Shown piece after piece: positions 17,040 to 25,656 of a DNA stretch of 64,000 nucleotides. The stretch lies in contig CBDUMS010000001.1 in NCBI GenBank assembly GCA_965368405.1, positions 38,078-102,077 on the forward strand, in the 5' to 3' direction. The position numbers were made by a program, and so were the translations under genes. Origin of the DNA: S012-113 sp965368405 (GTDB lineage: Bacteria > Bacteroidota > Bacteroidia > Cytophagales > Cyclobacteriaceae). Under the pieces are notes generated by a model. It saw only the letters and a list, made by a program, of their open reading frames with translations, did not search any database and was not told the DNA's origin. Position 1 is the first letter of the stretch. Every line of letters starts with the position of its first letter.

Positions 17040-17836
17040 TTAGTTTTCATAACAAAATTGTCTGGATTACGGGAGCATCTTCAGGAATCGGTGAAGCAGT
17101 TGCTAAAGCACTCGCACAAAAAGGAGCTAAGTTGATTCTTTCATCGAGAAAAGAACTCGAATTAGAACGCGTAAAAAATGAGTTGCAGGGTGAAAATGTT
17201 GCAGAAACTAAAATCCTGCCCCTTGATTTAGCCATTACTGATAGCCTAATAGAAAAAGCTCAGGAGGCACTTTCATATTTCGGCCAAATAGACGTATTCG
17301 TAGCCAGCGGTGGTATCAGTCAACGATCTATGGCGGTAGAAACGAATTTAGAGGTTGATAAACGGATTATGGATGTTAACTACTTCGGCACGGTTGTTCT
17401 CGCAAAAGCTATACTTCCAAAAATGATTGAGAACGGCTTTGGATATATTGTACCTATTAGCAGTTTGGTAGGAAAGTTTGGCAGCCCTTACCGAAGTGCC
17501 TATGCAGCCTCTAAACACGCCCTTCATGGTTTTTTTGATTCACTGCGAGCGGAGAACTATCAAAAGAATATTTATGTAACTATCGTGACGCCGGGGTTCA
17601 TAAAAACGAATGTGTCTGTTAATGCCTTAACGGAAGACGGGAAGGCATTAAATGAGATGGATGATGCTCAAGCTAAAGGAATGCCTGCAGAGCTATGCGC
17701 TAAAAAAATAGTAAGCGGTATGGAGCGTGCAAAAAATGAATTATTAGTTGGTGGCAAAGAAACTATTGGGGTTTATATCAAACGGTTTTTTCCTAACCTC
17801 TTTGCGAAAATCGTTAGAACGGCGAAAGTTAGATAA
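17036..17836 (+). CDS. Short-chain dehydrogenase/reductase (SDR)
   Basis: This NAD(P)-dependent oxidoreductase has the classical SDR fold in 266 residues. The cofactor motif TGASSGIG sits near the N-terminus (about 11-18), the catalytic Ser in PISSLVG, and the YxxxK motif in YAASKHAL. The C-terminal segment with KRFFPNLFAKIVR resembles DHRS7-type SDRs. The substrate is unknown. It overlaps folA by 4 bp and is directly followed by a 61-residue membrane protein with no gap. Confidence 0.92.
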   Translation: MISFHNKIVWITGASSGIGEAVAKALAQKGAKLILSSRKELELERVKNELQGENVAETKILPLDLAITDSLIEKAQEALSYFGQIDVFVASGGISQRSMAVETNLEVDKRIMDVNYFGTVVLAKAILPKMIENGFGYIVPISSLVGKFGSPYRSAYAASKHALHGFFDSLRAENYQKNIYVTIVTPGFIKTNVSVNALTEDGKALNEMDDAQAKGMPAELCAKKIVSGMERAKNELLVGGKETIGVYIKRFFPNLFAKIVRTAKVR

Positions 17837-18022
17837 ATGGAGAACCTCAGCAAATATCTTGGATTGGGAGTATCAGTGCTGCTCTTCCTTGTCGTTATCC
17901 CCTACAGTGTTCTTCAATGGCTCGACACGAGCATCCCCTTTAGCACCTCGCTCTATTTCTTCAGTGCCATGAGCATCCTATTATTAGCCTATAATATCTA
18001 TAGCTTTAAACAAAAGGATTAG
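17837..18022 (+). CDS. Small membrane protein, unknown function
   Basis: This 61-residue protein is made up mainly of two hydrophobic segments (about 7-28 and 35-55) with a short charged tail. I do not recognise a family. It begins at the base after the SDR stop codon, and its own stop overlaps the stop of the convergent ArsC-like gene. The zero-gap position and clean two-helix pattern support it being real. A role is not evident. Confidence 0.6.
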   Translation: MENLSKYLGLGVSVLLFLVVIPYSVLQWLDTSIPFSTSLYFFSAMSILLLAYNIYSFKQKD

Positions 18023-18372
18023 TGCAATGCTTTCCTTAAGGCTTCAAGATTAGGCTTTGAACTTCCGATGTAGATATTGTCATTTAGAATAACTACAGGT
18101 CGCTTAAGAAAGGTGTACTCTTGCAAAATAAAATCGCGGTAGTCATTTTCTGAAAGTTCTCGGTTTTTTAAATCCAGTTCCCGGTATTTTCGCGCTATAC
18201 GCGAAAATAATGCCTCATAGCTTCCCGCTAGCTGCAGCATGTATTCAAGCTGATGTTGAGTAATCGGTTCTGTTTTAATATCCTGAAAAACGAAATCCTT
18301 CGATTTCAAATCTAGTTCTGTAATGATTCTTTTAGAAGTACTACAAGTCGATAGATAATAAACCTTTCTCAT
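18019..18372 (-). CDS. ArsC/Spx-family protein
   Basis: This 117-residue thioredoxin-fold protein is related to arsenate reductase ArsC and to YffB/Spx. The N-terminal active-site loop reads STCSTSKR with a single Cys near residue 10, so it lacks the CxxC of redox Spx. The later KRPVVILND loop carries the conserved cis-proline region. True arsenate reduction is not assured, and many such genes in Bacteroidota have no arsenic context. It starts in a 4-bp overlap with sppA and is probably co-transcribed with it. Confidence 0.85.
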   Translation of the reverse strand: MRKVYYLSTCSTSKRIITELDLKSKDFVFQDIKTEPITQHQLEYMLQLAGSYEALFSRIARKYRELDLKNRELSENDYRDFILQEYTFLKRPVVILNDNIYIGSSKPNLEALRKALH

Positions 18373-20120
18373 TTAATACTAATTTCAAAGGGTAGCCTTG
18401 CTTGTGGGCCACGCATCGATTCAATCTTGTTTAATAATTCGGCATATGGGTATAGTTCACCCAGCTTGGCCTTCATCATTCTATTTTCTGAACTTCCTGA
18501 GAGCTTCTCCATCAACTCTTCAATGGATGTCTTCTGCGCCGGATAGTATCTTGTAGTATAATCATCGCTGATCCCAGCCGTGGCCGCGGCCATTTCTACC
18601 GCAGTGTCTAATCCACCTAACCCATCAACCAAGCCATTCTCATAAGCTTGAGCACCAGTCCACACTCTACCGGATGCGAGACCTTTAAGTTGTTCTATAG
18701 ACATGCCTCTTCCTTCTGCAGCTTTTGCAGTGAAGCTTTCGTATCTGCTATTTAAGCTGTTCTGAATAATCTTCTTCTCGGTAGTAGATAACGAACGGGT
18801 TGCTGTATAGAGGTTAGAATAAGAACCTGTTGTTACGCGATCGGTCGTAATACCAAGCTTATTTGCCATAAAGTCTCCAATATTAAAGATTACACTAAAT
18901 ATTCCGATTGAACCGGTAAGCGTAGTAGGTTCAGCTATAATACTATCCGCTGCCATAGCGATATAATAACCACCTGATGCAGCATAGTTAGACATCGAAG
19001 CGATAACCGGCTTAACTTCTGCCGTTTTTTTGACTTCGTGCCAGATTAAATCACTGGCCAAGGCATCGCCACCCGGAGAATTAATCCTAAAAACTACTGC
19101 TTTTACGCTCCGATCATTCCTCACTCTTCGTAATTCATCAATAAATTGCCTTGGTGTAATAAGACCCTTTTGCTCGTTTGCCATCAAAATGTCGCCTTCA
19201 GCGATCACTACGGCCACCTTATTTTTAGATTTATTTAATGTCGAAAAAGACTGATTATACTGACGATAAGAAATCCAATTTAAACTACTTGCCTCATCAA
19301 GACCTAAGTCGGTTGCCACAAGATCTTGAAACTCTTCTTCATATAATGTGCCTGCGATCAAGCCATTTTCCTGAGCATCGCCAAGCGATTGAATTTTTAA
19401 TTGATCAGACATTCGCTTTAAATCTGCACTAGTTAAGTCTAAATCTGAGGCCATATCTTCCAACATACTTGCATAGAGCGAGTTTAACATCGACGACATC
19501 TGCTCTCTGTTTTCAGCGCTCATTTTATCTAGCATGAATGGTTCAACAGCACTTTTAAACTCGCCTACTCTAAATATCTGAGGCTCTATCTCCAGTTTAT
19601 CCAATGCATTCTTAAAAAAGGTGAGTTCTGCATCCAAACCATTCCATTCAATAGCACCTTCAGGGCTAATGATTACTTTATCGGCAACAGATGCCATATA
19701 AAAACCGGCCTCTGTCATTAGTTCGCCATAGGCCCATATAGGTTTACCCGACAATTTAAACTCCGATAGTGCATCACGAGCTTCCTGTGCTAATGCATAC
19801 CCCCCAGATACCGTAGGGACATATAACACGACGCCTTTAATCCTATCATCAGATACTGCTTGTTCCAAGGCACGACGTAAGTCAACTACCCCGATACGAT
19901 TTATGCTGGAGCCAAATAAATCAAAACTCTCGAAGTCATCAACAAAATCTCTATCAGCTAAAGGCTCGGTTAATCTAATCTTTAGAATCGAATTATCACG
20001 CACCGTAAATTCAGGTTTCGTGTCGATCGAGGCCAGAATGATAATCAGGAAAAAGAAACCTGAACCAAAGAAAACTGCGATGGCCAAAAAGGCTGCTGCA
20101 AAATTTCGTAAAAACTTCAT
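18369..20120 (-). CDS. sppA: Signal peptide peptidase A (protease IV)
   Basis: SppA is a membrane-bound serine protease that degrades cleaved signal peptides. The 583-residue protein has one N-terminal membrane helix (about 8-30) and two tandem SppA domains, as in the E. coli 67-kDa form. The catalytic dyad can be placed: Lys189 in GEFKSAVEPF of the first half and Ser382 in YAASGGYY of the second. The start is the ATG at 20120. It overlaps the downstream ArsC-like gene by 4 bp. Confidence 0.95.
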   Translation of the reverse strand: MKFLRNFAAAFLAIAVFFGSGFFFLIIILASIDTKPEFTVRDNSILKIRLTEPLADRDFVDDFESFDLFGSSINRIGVVDLRRALEQAVSDDRIKGVVLYVPTVSGGYALAQEARDALSEFKLSGKPIWAYGELMTEAGFYMASVADKVIISPEGAIEWNGLDAELTFFKNALDKLEIEPQIFRVGEFKSAVEPFMLDKMSAENREQMSSMLNSLYASMLEDMASDLDLTSADLKRMSDQLKIQSLGDAQENGLIAGTLYEEEFQDLVATDLGLDEASSLNWISYRQYNQSFSTLNKSKNKVAVVIAEGDILMANEQKGLITPRQFIDELRRVRNDRSVKAVVFRINSPGGDALASDLIWHEVKKTAEVKPVIASMSNYAASGGYYIAMAADSIIAEPTTLTGSIGIFSVIFNIGDFMANKLGITTDRVTTGSYSNLYTATRSLSTTEKKIIQNSLNSRYESFTAKAAEGRGMSIEQLKGLASGRVWTGAQAYENGLVDGLGGLDTAVEMAAATAGISDDYTTRYYPAQKTSIEELMEKLSGSSENRMMKAKLGELYPYAELLNKIESMRGPQARLPFEISIK

Positions 20121-20182
20121 ATATTTTTCTATTAATTGATACTCAGAGAACGTGAATTGTATCGAACGGGTTTAGGTTTTTC

Positions 20183-20190
20183 TATCTTTG
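20183..20190 (+). promoter_or_regulatory. Candidate -7 element of folK, almost touching the start codon
   Basis: TATCTTTG is a full match to TAnnTTTG and ends 3 bp before the folK ATG at 20194. Transcription would begin at or very near the start codon, suggesting a leaderless message. A TTG inside this element (20188) is a poor alternative start. Confidence 0.35.
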
Positions 20191-20193
20191 AGT

Positions 20194-20676
20194 ATGGTTA
20201 ACCGCGTTTATCTCTTATTGGGTTCAAATTTAGGCAATCGCCATCAATTACTCGAGACTGCCATCGTGCTTCTTAGTGAGCGTATTGGAAATATTAGTCA
20301 AAGTTCAGGCTTATACGAAACGGCTGCATGGGGCAAGACAGATCAACCGGCATTTATTAACCAAGTGGTAGAAGTCAATACCAGTATCTCACCGCAGGAA
20401 TTACTCCAAAAAATTCAGGAAATTGAAAACCAAATGGGCAGAATTCGCTACGAAAAATGGGGCGAGCGCATCATTGATATTGATATCCTTTACTATGCGG
20501 ATCTTGTTTTAGATGAAGAAAACATTAAGGTTCCTCACCCAGAAATCGCTAAACGAATGTTTACATTAGCACCATTGGTAGAAATCGCTGCCGGCTATCG
20601 CCACCCTATCTTTAAAAAGACTAATCAGGAATTATTAACTGAATGTGCTGATCCTTTGGAAGTAACCAAATTATAG
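20194..20676 (+). CDS. folK: 2-amino-4-hydroxy-6-hydroxymethyldihydropteridine diphosphokinase
   Basis: HPPK transfers pyrophosphate from ATP to the pterin in folate synthesis. The 160-residue protein has the expected elements: LLLGSNLGNR at the N-terminus, the KWGERIIDIDIL motif that holds the metal-binding Asp pair, and the closing PHPEIAKRMFTLAPL. The start chosen is the ATG at 20194, which places the conserved VYLLLGSN right after the start. The neighbouring genes on both sides are on the opposite strand. Its stop codon abuts that of fabD, with a 6-bp overlap of the two genes. Confidence 0.96.
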   Translation: MVNRVYLLLGSNLGNRHQLLETAIVLLSERIGNISQSSGLYETAAWGKTDQPAFINQVVEVNTSISPQELLQKIQEIENQMGRIRYEKWGERIIDIDILYYADLVLDEENIKVPHPEIAKRMFTLAPLVEIAAGYRHPIFKKTNQELLTECADPLEVTKL

Positions 20677-21543
20677 ACCAGAAACATTTGCTTCTCGGTG
20701 AATTTTCTTCACCAAACCTTGTAATACTTTGCCTGGACCACTTTCAACAAAATCCGTTGCGCCATCACCTACCATCTTTTGGACAGATTGTGTCCACCTT
20801 ACCGGTGAGGTTAGTTGCAAAATTAGATTGCTCTTAATTGTTGCAATATCTGTTGCAGGTTCTGCTGTCGCATTTTGGTAAACTGGGCATGTTGGCTCAC
20901 TAAAATGAGTCGATTCAATGGCTGCTGCTAACTCAACTCTGGCGGGTTCCATTAGCGGTGAATGAAATGCGCCACCAACGGGAAGCTTTAATGCTCTTCG
21001 CGCACCAGCCTCCGTGAGCTTTTCACAGGCAATATCAATCCCTTCTATACTTCCAGATATTACAAGTTGGCCCGGGCAATTGTAATTTGCGGCTACAACA
21101 ACTTCATCTATGCCTGCACATACATCCTCAACAATCTTATCTTCTAGGCCTATAATAGCGGCCATGGTCGAAGGCTGAACTTCACATGCCTTCTGCATAG
21201 CAATGGCCCGTTGGTATACCAATTTTAACCCATCTTCGAAGGAAAGTGCTTTGTTGGCAACTAAGGCAGAGAACTCACCCAAAGAGTGACCCGCAACCAT
21301 ATCTGGTTTAAAGTCGGGGTTAGTTAATGACAAAATTGTTGAATGCAAGAATACAGCAGGCTGTGTAACCTTAGTTTCCTTCAGCTCCTCGTCGCTACCA
21401 TCGAACATAATATCTGTAATTCTAAAGCCTAGAATCACATTAGCTTGCTCAAAAAGTGCCTTAGCTTCATTATTATTTTCATAAAGATCTTTTCCCATTC
21501 CGGAAAACTGAGCGCCTTGGCCAGGATATACGTATGCAGTCAT
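20671..21543 (-). CDS. fabD: Malonyl-CoA:ACP transacylase
   Basis: FabD loads malonyl from CoA to acyl carrier protein in fatty acid synthesis. The N-terminus is YVYPGQGAQFSGMG, the nucleophile Ser87 lies in GHSLGE, and the catalytic His is in GGAFHSPLM. The 290 residues match the family. Upstream is one of the best promoter matches in the window (21560-21590), so fabD probably has its own transcript separate from the secreted-protein genes behind it. Confidence 0.97.
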   Translation of the reverse strand: MTAYVYPGQGAQFSGMGKDLYENNNEAKALFEQANVILGFRITDIMFDGSDEELKETKVTQPAVFLHSTILSLTNPDFKPDMVAGHSLGEFSALVANKALSFEDGLKLVYQRAIAMQKACEVQPSTMAAIIGLEDKIVEDVCAGIDEVVVAANYNCPGQLVISGSIEGIDIACEKLTEAGARRALKLPVGGAFHSPLMEPARVELAAAIESTHFSEPTCPVYQNATAEPATDIATIKSNLILQLTSPVRWTQSVQKMVGDGATDFVESGPGKVLQGLVKKIHREANVSGL

Positions 21544-21559
21544 AGTTATATTTTTGATG

Positions 21560-21590
21560 CAAAAATAAAGGATTATACGACTGTAGCAAG
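21560..21590 (-). promoter_or_regulatory. Candidate promoter of fabD
   Basis: On the minus strand CTTG at 21590-21587 is followed after 19 bp by TATTTTTG at 21567-21560. This matches the Bacteroidota pattern TTTG-N19-TAnnTTTG except for one base at -33. The ATG lies 16 bp further on. It is the clearest two-part match I found. Confidence 0.5.
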
Positions 21591-21597
21591 GATCGCC

Positions 21598-21984
21598 CTA
21601 GTCTAAAAATTGCGACCTCTGCTCTGGGGTTGGCATGAAACAAGATGCTGACTTTCCGAACCAGTTGTAGCGATTTTTTGCATTCCAGTCATAGATTCTG
21701 TCGCGCCATTTTACAGGGAAATATTTAAAGACTCGAAAAATCTTAATTGGATACTTTAGTTCTTTGATTATCGCTAAAACTGCCTCACTCCGAAGTAAAA
21801 TAGCTCCATCATTGTAAAAAATGACTGTTTCTGGCTGATTCAAGAGCTTTTTCGGTAAGTTATTCTTAGAGAAATCCGACTCAAAACCGGTATACCTTAA
21901 TCTTCCAGAACTATACTTCAGAAGAATTCTAATAAACTTACTGCAGAGCAAACAACTTGTATCAAAAACGACTACCTGATGCAC
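21598..21984 (-). CDS. DCC-family thiol-disulfide oxidoreductase-like protein (DUF393)
   Basis: These are small proteins with a thioredoxin-like dithiol motif. The family start FDxxCxxC appears here as VVFDTSCLLCSKF, so the CxxC pair is kept although the DCC triplet is not. The RYNWFGKSASCFMPTPE tail also fits the family. I prefer the GTG start at 21984 (128 residues), 5 bp after the stop of the upstream CHU_C gene. A TTG at 22011 would overlap that gene by 22 bp and place nine extra residues ahead of the motif. Function in the family is poorly known; a redox role is inference. Confidence 0.8.
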   Translation of the reverse strand: MHQVVVFDTSCLLCSKFIRILLKYSSGRLRYTGFESDFSKNNLPKKLLNQPETVIFYNDGAILLRSEAVLAIIKELKYPIKIFRVFKYFPVKWRDRIYDWNAKNRYNWFGKSASCFMPTPEQRSQFLD

Positions 21985-21989
21985 ACCGC

Positions 21990-24818
21990 TTAATACAGAA
22001 TCTGTACCCAACCTGTAAGTGTACGCTCTCGACCTGATGAAGGTAAAAGATCGAATACCACATCAGCGGAATAATAGTACATACCCGGTGGTAATAGTTG
22101 ACCTTGTGCATCTCGGCCATCCCAGTTAATGTAGATACTATTCTCTCCTCCCGATTGATACTGGTAAAGTTCAGTACCCCATCGATTAAATATTTTCAAG
22201 TTTACCGATAGAATAAATCTAGGGCATTGCGCTACGGCATCGTCTGAATTCTGATCGAGCGGACGGAACAAATCGTTCACACCGTCGTCATTAGGGGTAA
22301 ATACATTTGGCAATTTATAATACGGACAATTGTCTCGGCATACTATATTGCTAGGTTCGCTGGGGTTACCCGACCGGTCTATGGCTACTACATAATAACA
22401 TCCTTTGAATGAAGGTAAACCCGTATGAATAAAGGAAGTATCATTTCGTACCGATGATAAGAATTCAAAACTGCCTTCCTCTCCAGTGTTAGAATAGTAG
22501 ATTTCATATTCCCTTATTTCATCAACGCACTCTTCTGTTTCATTATCATATAACCAGGATATTTCATTGAAGAAACTGTTATAATCACAATCCTTATCAG
22601 CAAGGAATGTTTCACAGTCGAAGTCCCCAATTGCGAGTGATGGTGCACATGGAGGGTCATCGTCTTTTGGACGAGCACATACAATCTGAGACAGATTTAT
22701 CTGCGGCGCCGCCACTTGAGGATTCCCATAAGAACCTTGTGTAACAACATAATAGCAATAATCAATCAACTCACTTAAAGGAGTGTTATTGAAAGATCCG
22801 TCATCCTCATAATTTAGTCCCTTCTCATTAACATTCACACTGTCTATTAAAACGAGTTCAGCGAGATTTGAACTATTTACATTATCCCGATAAATATAGT
22901 GCATTGGATAAGCTTGGGTATTTATCGACCATGGCACATCGGCCTCCCAACTCAGTTCAATGGCAATCCCAGATGGTGCAGGCTCAAGGCGAACTTGCGA
23001 GGCGCTCACGGACCTTCTCACTTCCTGATTAGAATTATCGAAGAGACGAACTACATAATTATAGATACCATCTTCCGTATCTAAACCAGTATCCTGGTAT
23101 GTTGTATCCGAGGAAATATCCATGATTTTAGTATCTGCATTACCGGAGAAACCATTGCCGCGCCATAACTCATAGGTATAAGGCGGTGGAAATAGGGCTT
23201 GATCAATCTCAAATGGTCCACGCCAGCTCACGGTAATCTTTCCATCGGTTAAGGAGGTCTCATCCACTGTAACGTGCGTTATCGCAGGTCCATCGGCTCT
23301 AATTAAACCACAGGTCTCATCCGAAACATAACTTTCACCTCCCTGAGGTGCTGGAAATTGCGCAACAAGTCGATAGCAGTACTTCGCATCAAAGGCCAGC
23401 TTGCTGCCTCCATTATCATCTTTATAAGCTGTAGTTGAAGCAGGCACTTTATCTATTAAAGTATAACCAGCCTCATCCGGCATACCTACTACACAATTGT
23501 CAGCTGCAATACTAAAACTATCTACCCTACGCCAAATTTGAATAGAGTCCGCATTAGTACAGCTATAATCATCCCATGTTAAATCGATGGTTCGATCTGC
23601 ATTTACAACACTGGATAAACCTTTTGGAGAAGGAGCAACAACAATAATATTCATGGTAGCAAATTCAACCAGCGAAACCCCTTGTGGTGGGTCGTCGGTT
23701 ACTTTAAAAGTTACCAAATAAGGTTGGTCGCGAATATGATCGCAGGTCGTTTGCCATTCGAATAAAGCTTGCGCCGGCTGATTTTGAAATTCTGGTGGTG
23801 TGCCTGCATTGGGCGACCTGAAGGTAGCAGGTGAGTTCCCAAAAAAGAATACAGGAGAAAAGGCCTCTATTTTAACAGGGTCTCCGTCTTTATCTGTAGC
23901 TAATACTAACTCTTGAATATTAGTGCCCGCCTCTACACATAAATCATCGGGTATCTCAAGAGATGGTCGTTCATTGTCACATGATCGAATTATTATTTGC
24001 ATATCGCGGACTACAGTTCCCATAAGGAAAAACTGTCCCTCTTTTTTACGGTATTCTTTGACAATAAAGGCAATATTATACTCTCCGGCAATCCCTGGAG
24101 AATCCCATACGATATCGCCGGTTATGGGATCAATCGTAAAAGTGGCTGGCCCAGCAGAACCATCCTCAGGTCCTCCCTGAAATTCGGGATTATTAACCTC
24201 ACGAAAATTATCTACATCGGTACCAACAGCTTTACGTGGTGTGACAAATTCAAAAGCGATACTGTCACCATCAACATCATAGGCTCCGGGGTTATGGTAG
24301 AAGGCCACATCTACACAACCGAAGTCAATCGGTGGGATTAACATCACTGGGGAATTATTACAGCCTAAAAATGGATCTATCCTCAATATCGATTCTATAT
24401 AAAAACGAGTTTGAACAGAATTATCCATATTAAGAATGCCACCGTTCCTGTTTGCTTCATTAAACGAAACAATATAATTTCCATTAGAACTATAGGTATG
24501 CTCTACTCTAAACTGGGTTATCCCTACCCCATTGCCACCACCTAGGTCTTCTTCATCGCGCAAAATCGTTACCCTCGGGCTTTCGCGGATGTTAACTATT
24601 GGCTCAGAGCCGTCACCAAAATCCAGTGTTCCACCGCCGAATGTTACCTGTCCATCAATCAAATCGACATAACCCGTTACATAAATTACAAACGTAAGGC
24701 TCTGACAATTTTTACGCTCAATAGTAATTTCTCCTGCCCGAATATGGGTTGCCTTGGACATGGGAGACCATAATACTGCCACCAGTAGAATTAGAATAGA
24801 CAGCCCTTTTCTTAGCAT
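21990..24818 (-). CDS. Large secreted protein with gliding-motility C-terminal (CHU_C/T9SS) domain
   Basis: This 942-residue cell-surface or secreted protein has a signal peptide at 1-23. The first part (about 24-400) has a beta-sandwich layout with the THIRAGEI start typical of such Bacteroidota proteins. Several fibronectin-III-like or Ig-like modules follow (about 400-850). The C-terminus carries the CHU_C domain with NVFTPNDDGVND, FNRWGTELY and WDGRDAQG, ending WVQILY, which is the signal for the type IX system. It probably acts in adhesion or matrix binding. It is 5 bp upstream of the DCC-type gene. Confidence 0.9.
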   Translation of the reverse strand: MLRKGLSILILLVAVLWSPMSKATHIRAGEITIERKNCQSLTFVIYVTGYVDLIDGQVTFGGGTLDFGDGSEPIVNIRESPRVTILRDEEDLGGGNGVGITQFRVEHTYSSNGNYIVSFNEANRNGGILNMDNSVQTRFYIESILRIDPFLGCNNSPVMLIPPIDFGCVDVAFYHNPGAYDVDGDSIAFEFVTPRKAVGTDVDNFREVNNPEFQGGPEDGSAGPATFTIDPITGDIVWDSPGIAGEYNIAFIVKEYRKKEGQFFLMGTVVRDMQIIIRSCDNERPSLEIPDDLCVEAGTNIQELVLATDKDGDPVKIEAFSPVFFFGNSPATFRSPNAGTPPEFQNQPAQALFEWQTTCDHIRDQPYLVTFKVTDDPPQGVSLVEFATMNIIVVAPSPKGLSSVVNADRTIDLTWDDYSCTNADSIQIWRRVDSFSIAADNCVVGMPDEAGYTLIDKVPASTTAYKDDNGGSKLAFDAKYCYRLVAQFPAPQGGESYVSDETCGLIRADGPAITHVTVDETSLTDGKITVSWRGPFEIDQALFPPPYTYELWRGNGFSGNADTKIMDISSDTTYQDTGLDTEDGIYNYVVRLFDNSNQEVRRSVSASQVRLEPAPSGIAIELSWEADVPWSINTQAYPMHYIYRDNVNSSNLAELVLIDSVNVNEKGLNYEDDGSFNNTPLSELIDYCYYVVTQGSYGNPQVAAPQINLSQIVCARPKDDDPPCAPSLAIGDFDCETFLADKDCDYNSFFNEISWLYDNETEECVDEIREYEIYYSNTGEEGSFEFLSSVRNDTSFIHTGLPSFKGCYYVVAIDRSGNPSEPSNIVCRDNCPYYKLPNVFTPNDDGVNDLFRPLDQNSDDAVAQCPRFILSVNLKIFNRWGTELYQYQSGGENSIYINWDGRDAQGQLLPPGMYYYSADVVFDLLPSSGRERTLTGWVQILY

Positions 24819-24866
24819 TGACTCTTTTTAGCTTTAGGAATACTTATACAGTTCAAAGTATTAACA

Positions 24867-24874
24867 CAAATTTA
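24867..24874 (-). promoter_or_regulatory. Candidate -7 element of the CHU_C gene at 24818
   Basis: TAAATTTG on the minus strand is a full match to TAnnTTTG, 48 bp before the ATG. No TTTG at the right distance upstream. Confidence 0.3.
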
Positions 24875-24930
24875 GCACAAATTGTTGCACTAATTTGAGA
24901 GTAATTAACCTATTACTGATCACACCAAGC

Positions 24931-24938
24931 TATTTTTG
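24931..24938 (+). promoter_or_regulatory. Candidate -7 element ending 6 bp before the ATG at 24945
   Basis: TATTTTTG is a full match to TAnnTTTG. With the usual 5-7 bp to the start of transcription, the message would begin at the ATG itself, so it would be leaderless. The TTG at 24936 belongs to the element and is unlikely to be a start codon. Confidence 0.4.
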
Positions 24939-24944
24939 CAATCT

Positions 24945-25610
24945 ATGTTTGCTATTTATCCATTGTATAATAACAAAAAGAGTAATCAATACTTAGGTAT
25001 CAGTCCTCTATACCTTAATATTAATTATGGTAAGCGGAATGAAAAAATTCAATTGGATAGCATCGCTAAAGTAATCTTGGAAAAGCGCAGGAAGCTTGCT
25101 CCATTGGTCTTGGGAGGCATTATTACTTCATTTAGTTTGCTCAGTATTTTTTTATATTCATCAAGTTTGGAAGTGGTAATGCTCGTTGCGCTAGGCCTGT
25201 TGCTTACCTATTTCGGCCTTTTCGAATATGCTGTGCTGCATATAGAACATGACAGTTCCACAACCTTATTATGGTTGCCGATTCGAGTTAATATTGACGA
25301 TATTCGACCTTTTATTGCAGTAATCGAATATTATGTCGCTCAAAAGCGATTCCCAATATTTTATGCCAGTGCACTATCGCCAGACGATTCCCGATTAATA
25401 CATTATGAATCTCATCCCGTAGCATCGCACGGCACAATCATTTATCAGTTCGCCAAAATACCTTCTGAGCGCGTGCCTCAAATAGCCATCAACCCTGCCT
25501 TTTTAGATGCGCCCGTTTTAATAAGTGCCCAAGGAAAAGTAATTGGTGAAGGAAATCATTTAATTAATCAAGAGGCCTTAATTTCTGGCGACACGATAAA
25601 CCAAACGTAA
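24945..25610 (+). CDS. Membrane protein of unknown function
   Basis: I do not recognise this 221-residue protein. Two adjacent hydrophobic segments lie at about 50-70 and 75-100, with a polar N-terminal part before them and a C-terminal domain of about 120 residues (likely cytoplasmic). That domain contains an LIHYESHPVASHG stretch and no clear catalytic motif. The ATG at 24945 is preferred over the TTG at 24936, which overlaps a promoter element. It lies 46 bp before the acyltransferase gene on the same strand, but a separate promoter candidate lies in that gap. Confidence 0.65.
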   Translation: MFAIYPLYNNKKSNQYLGISPLYLNINYGKRNEKIQLDSIAKVILEKRRKLAPLVLGGIITSFSLLSIFLYSSSLEVVMLVALGLLLTYFGLFEYAVLHIEHDSSTTLLWLPIRVNIDDIRPFIAVIEYYVAQKRFPIFYASALSPDDSRLIHYESHPVASHGTIIYQFAKIPSERVPQIAINPAFLDAPVLISAQGKVIGEGNHLINQEALISGDTINQT

Positions 25611-25632
25611 GGATATTATAGTCTAGAAACTA

Positions 25633-25640
25633 TATCTTTG
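25633..25640 (+). promoter_or_regulatory. Candidate -7 element of the acyltransferase-gpsA operon
   Basis: TATCTTTG is a full match to TAnnTTTG, 16 bp before the ATG at 25657. The -33 region is AT-rich without TTTG. Confidence 0.36.
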
Positions 25641-25656
25641 GTCTACAACCCTCTTT

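Noticed and set aside
18019..18372. Arsenic-resistance locus because of the ArsC-like gene
   Set aside because: No ArsR, ArsB or Acr3 gene is nearby, and the gene is coupled to sppA instead.
24936..24944. TTG start for the membrane protein gene
   Set aside because: The TTG belongs to a TATTTTTG promoter element; the ATG at 24945 is in the same frame.
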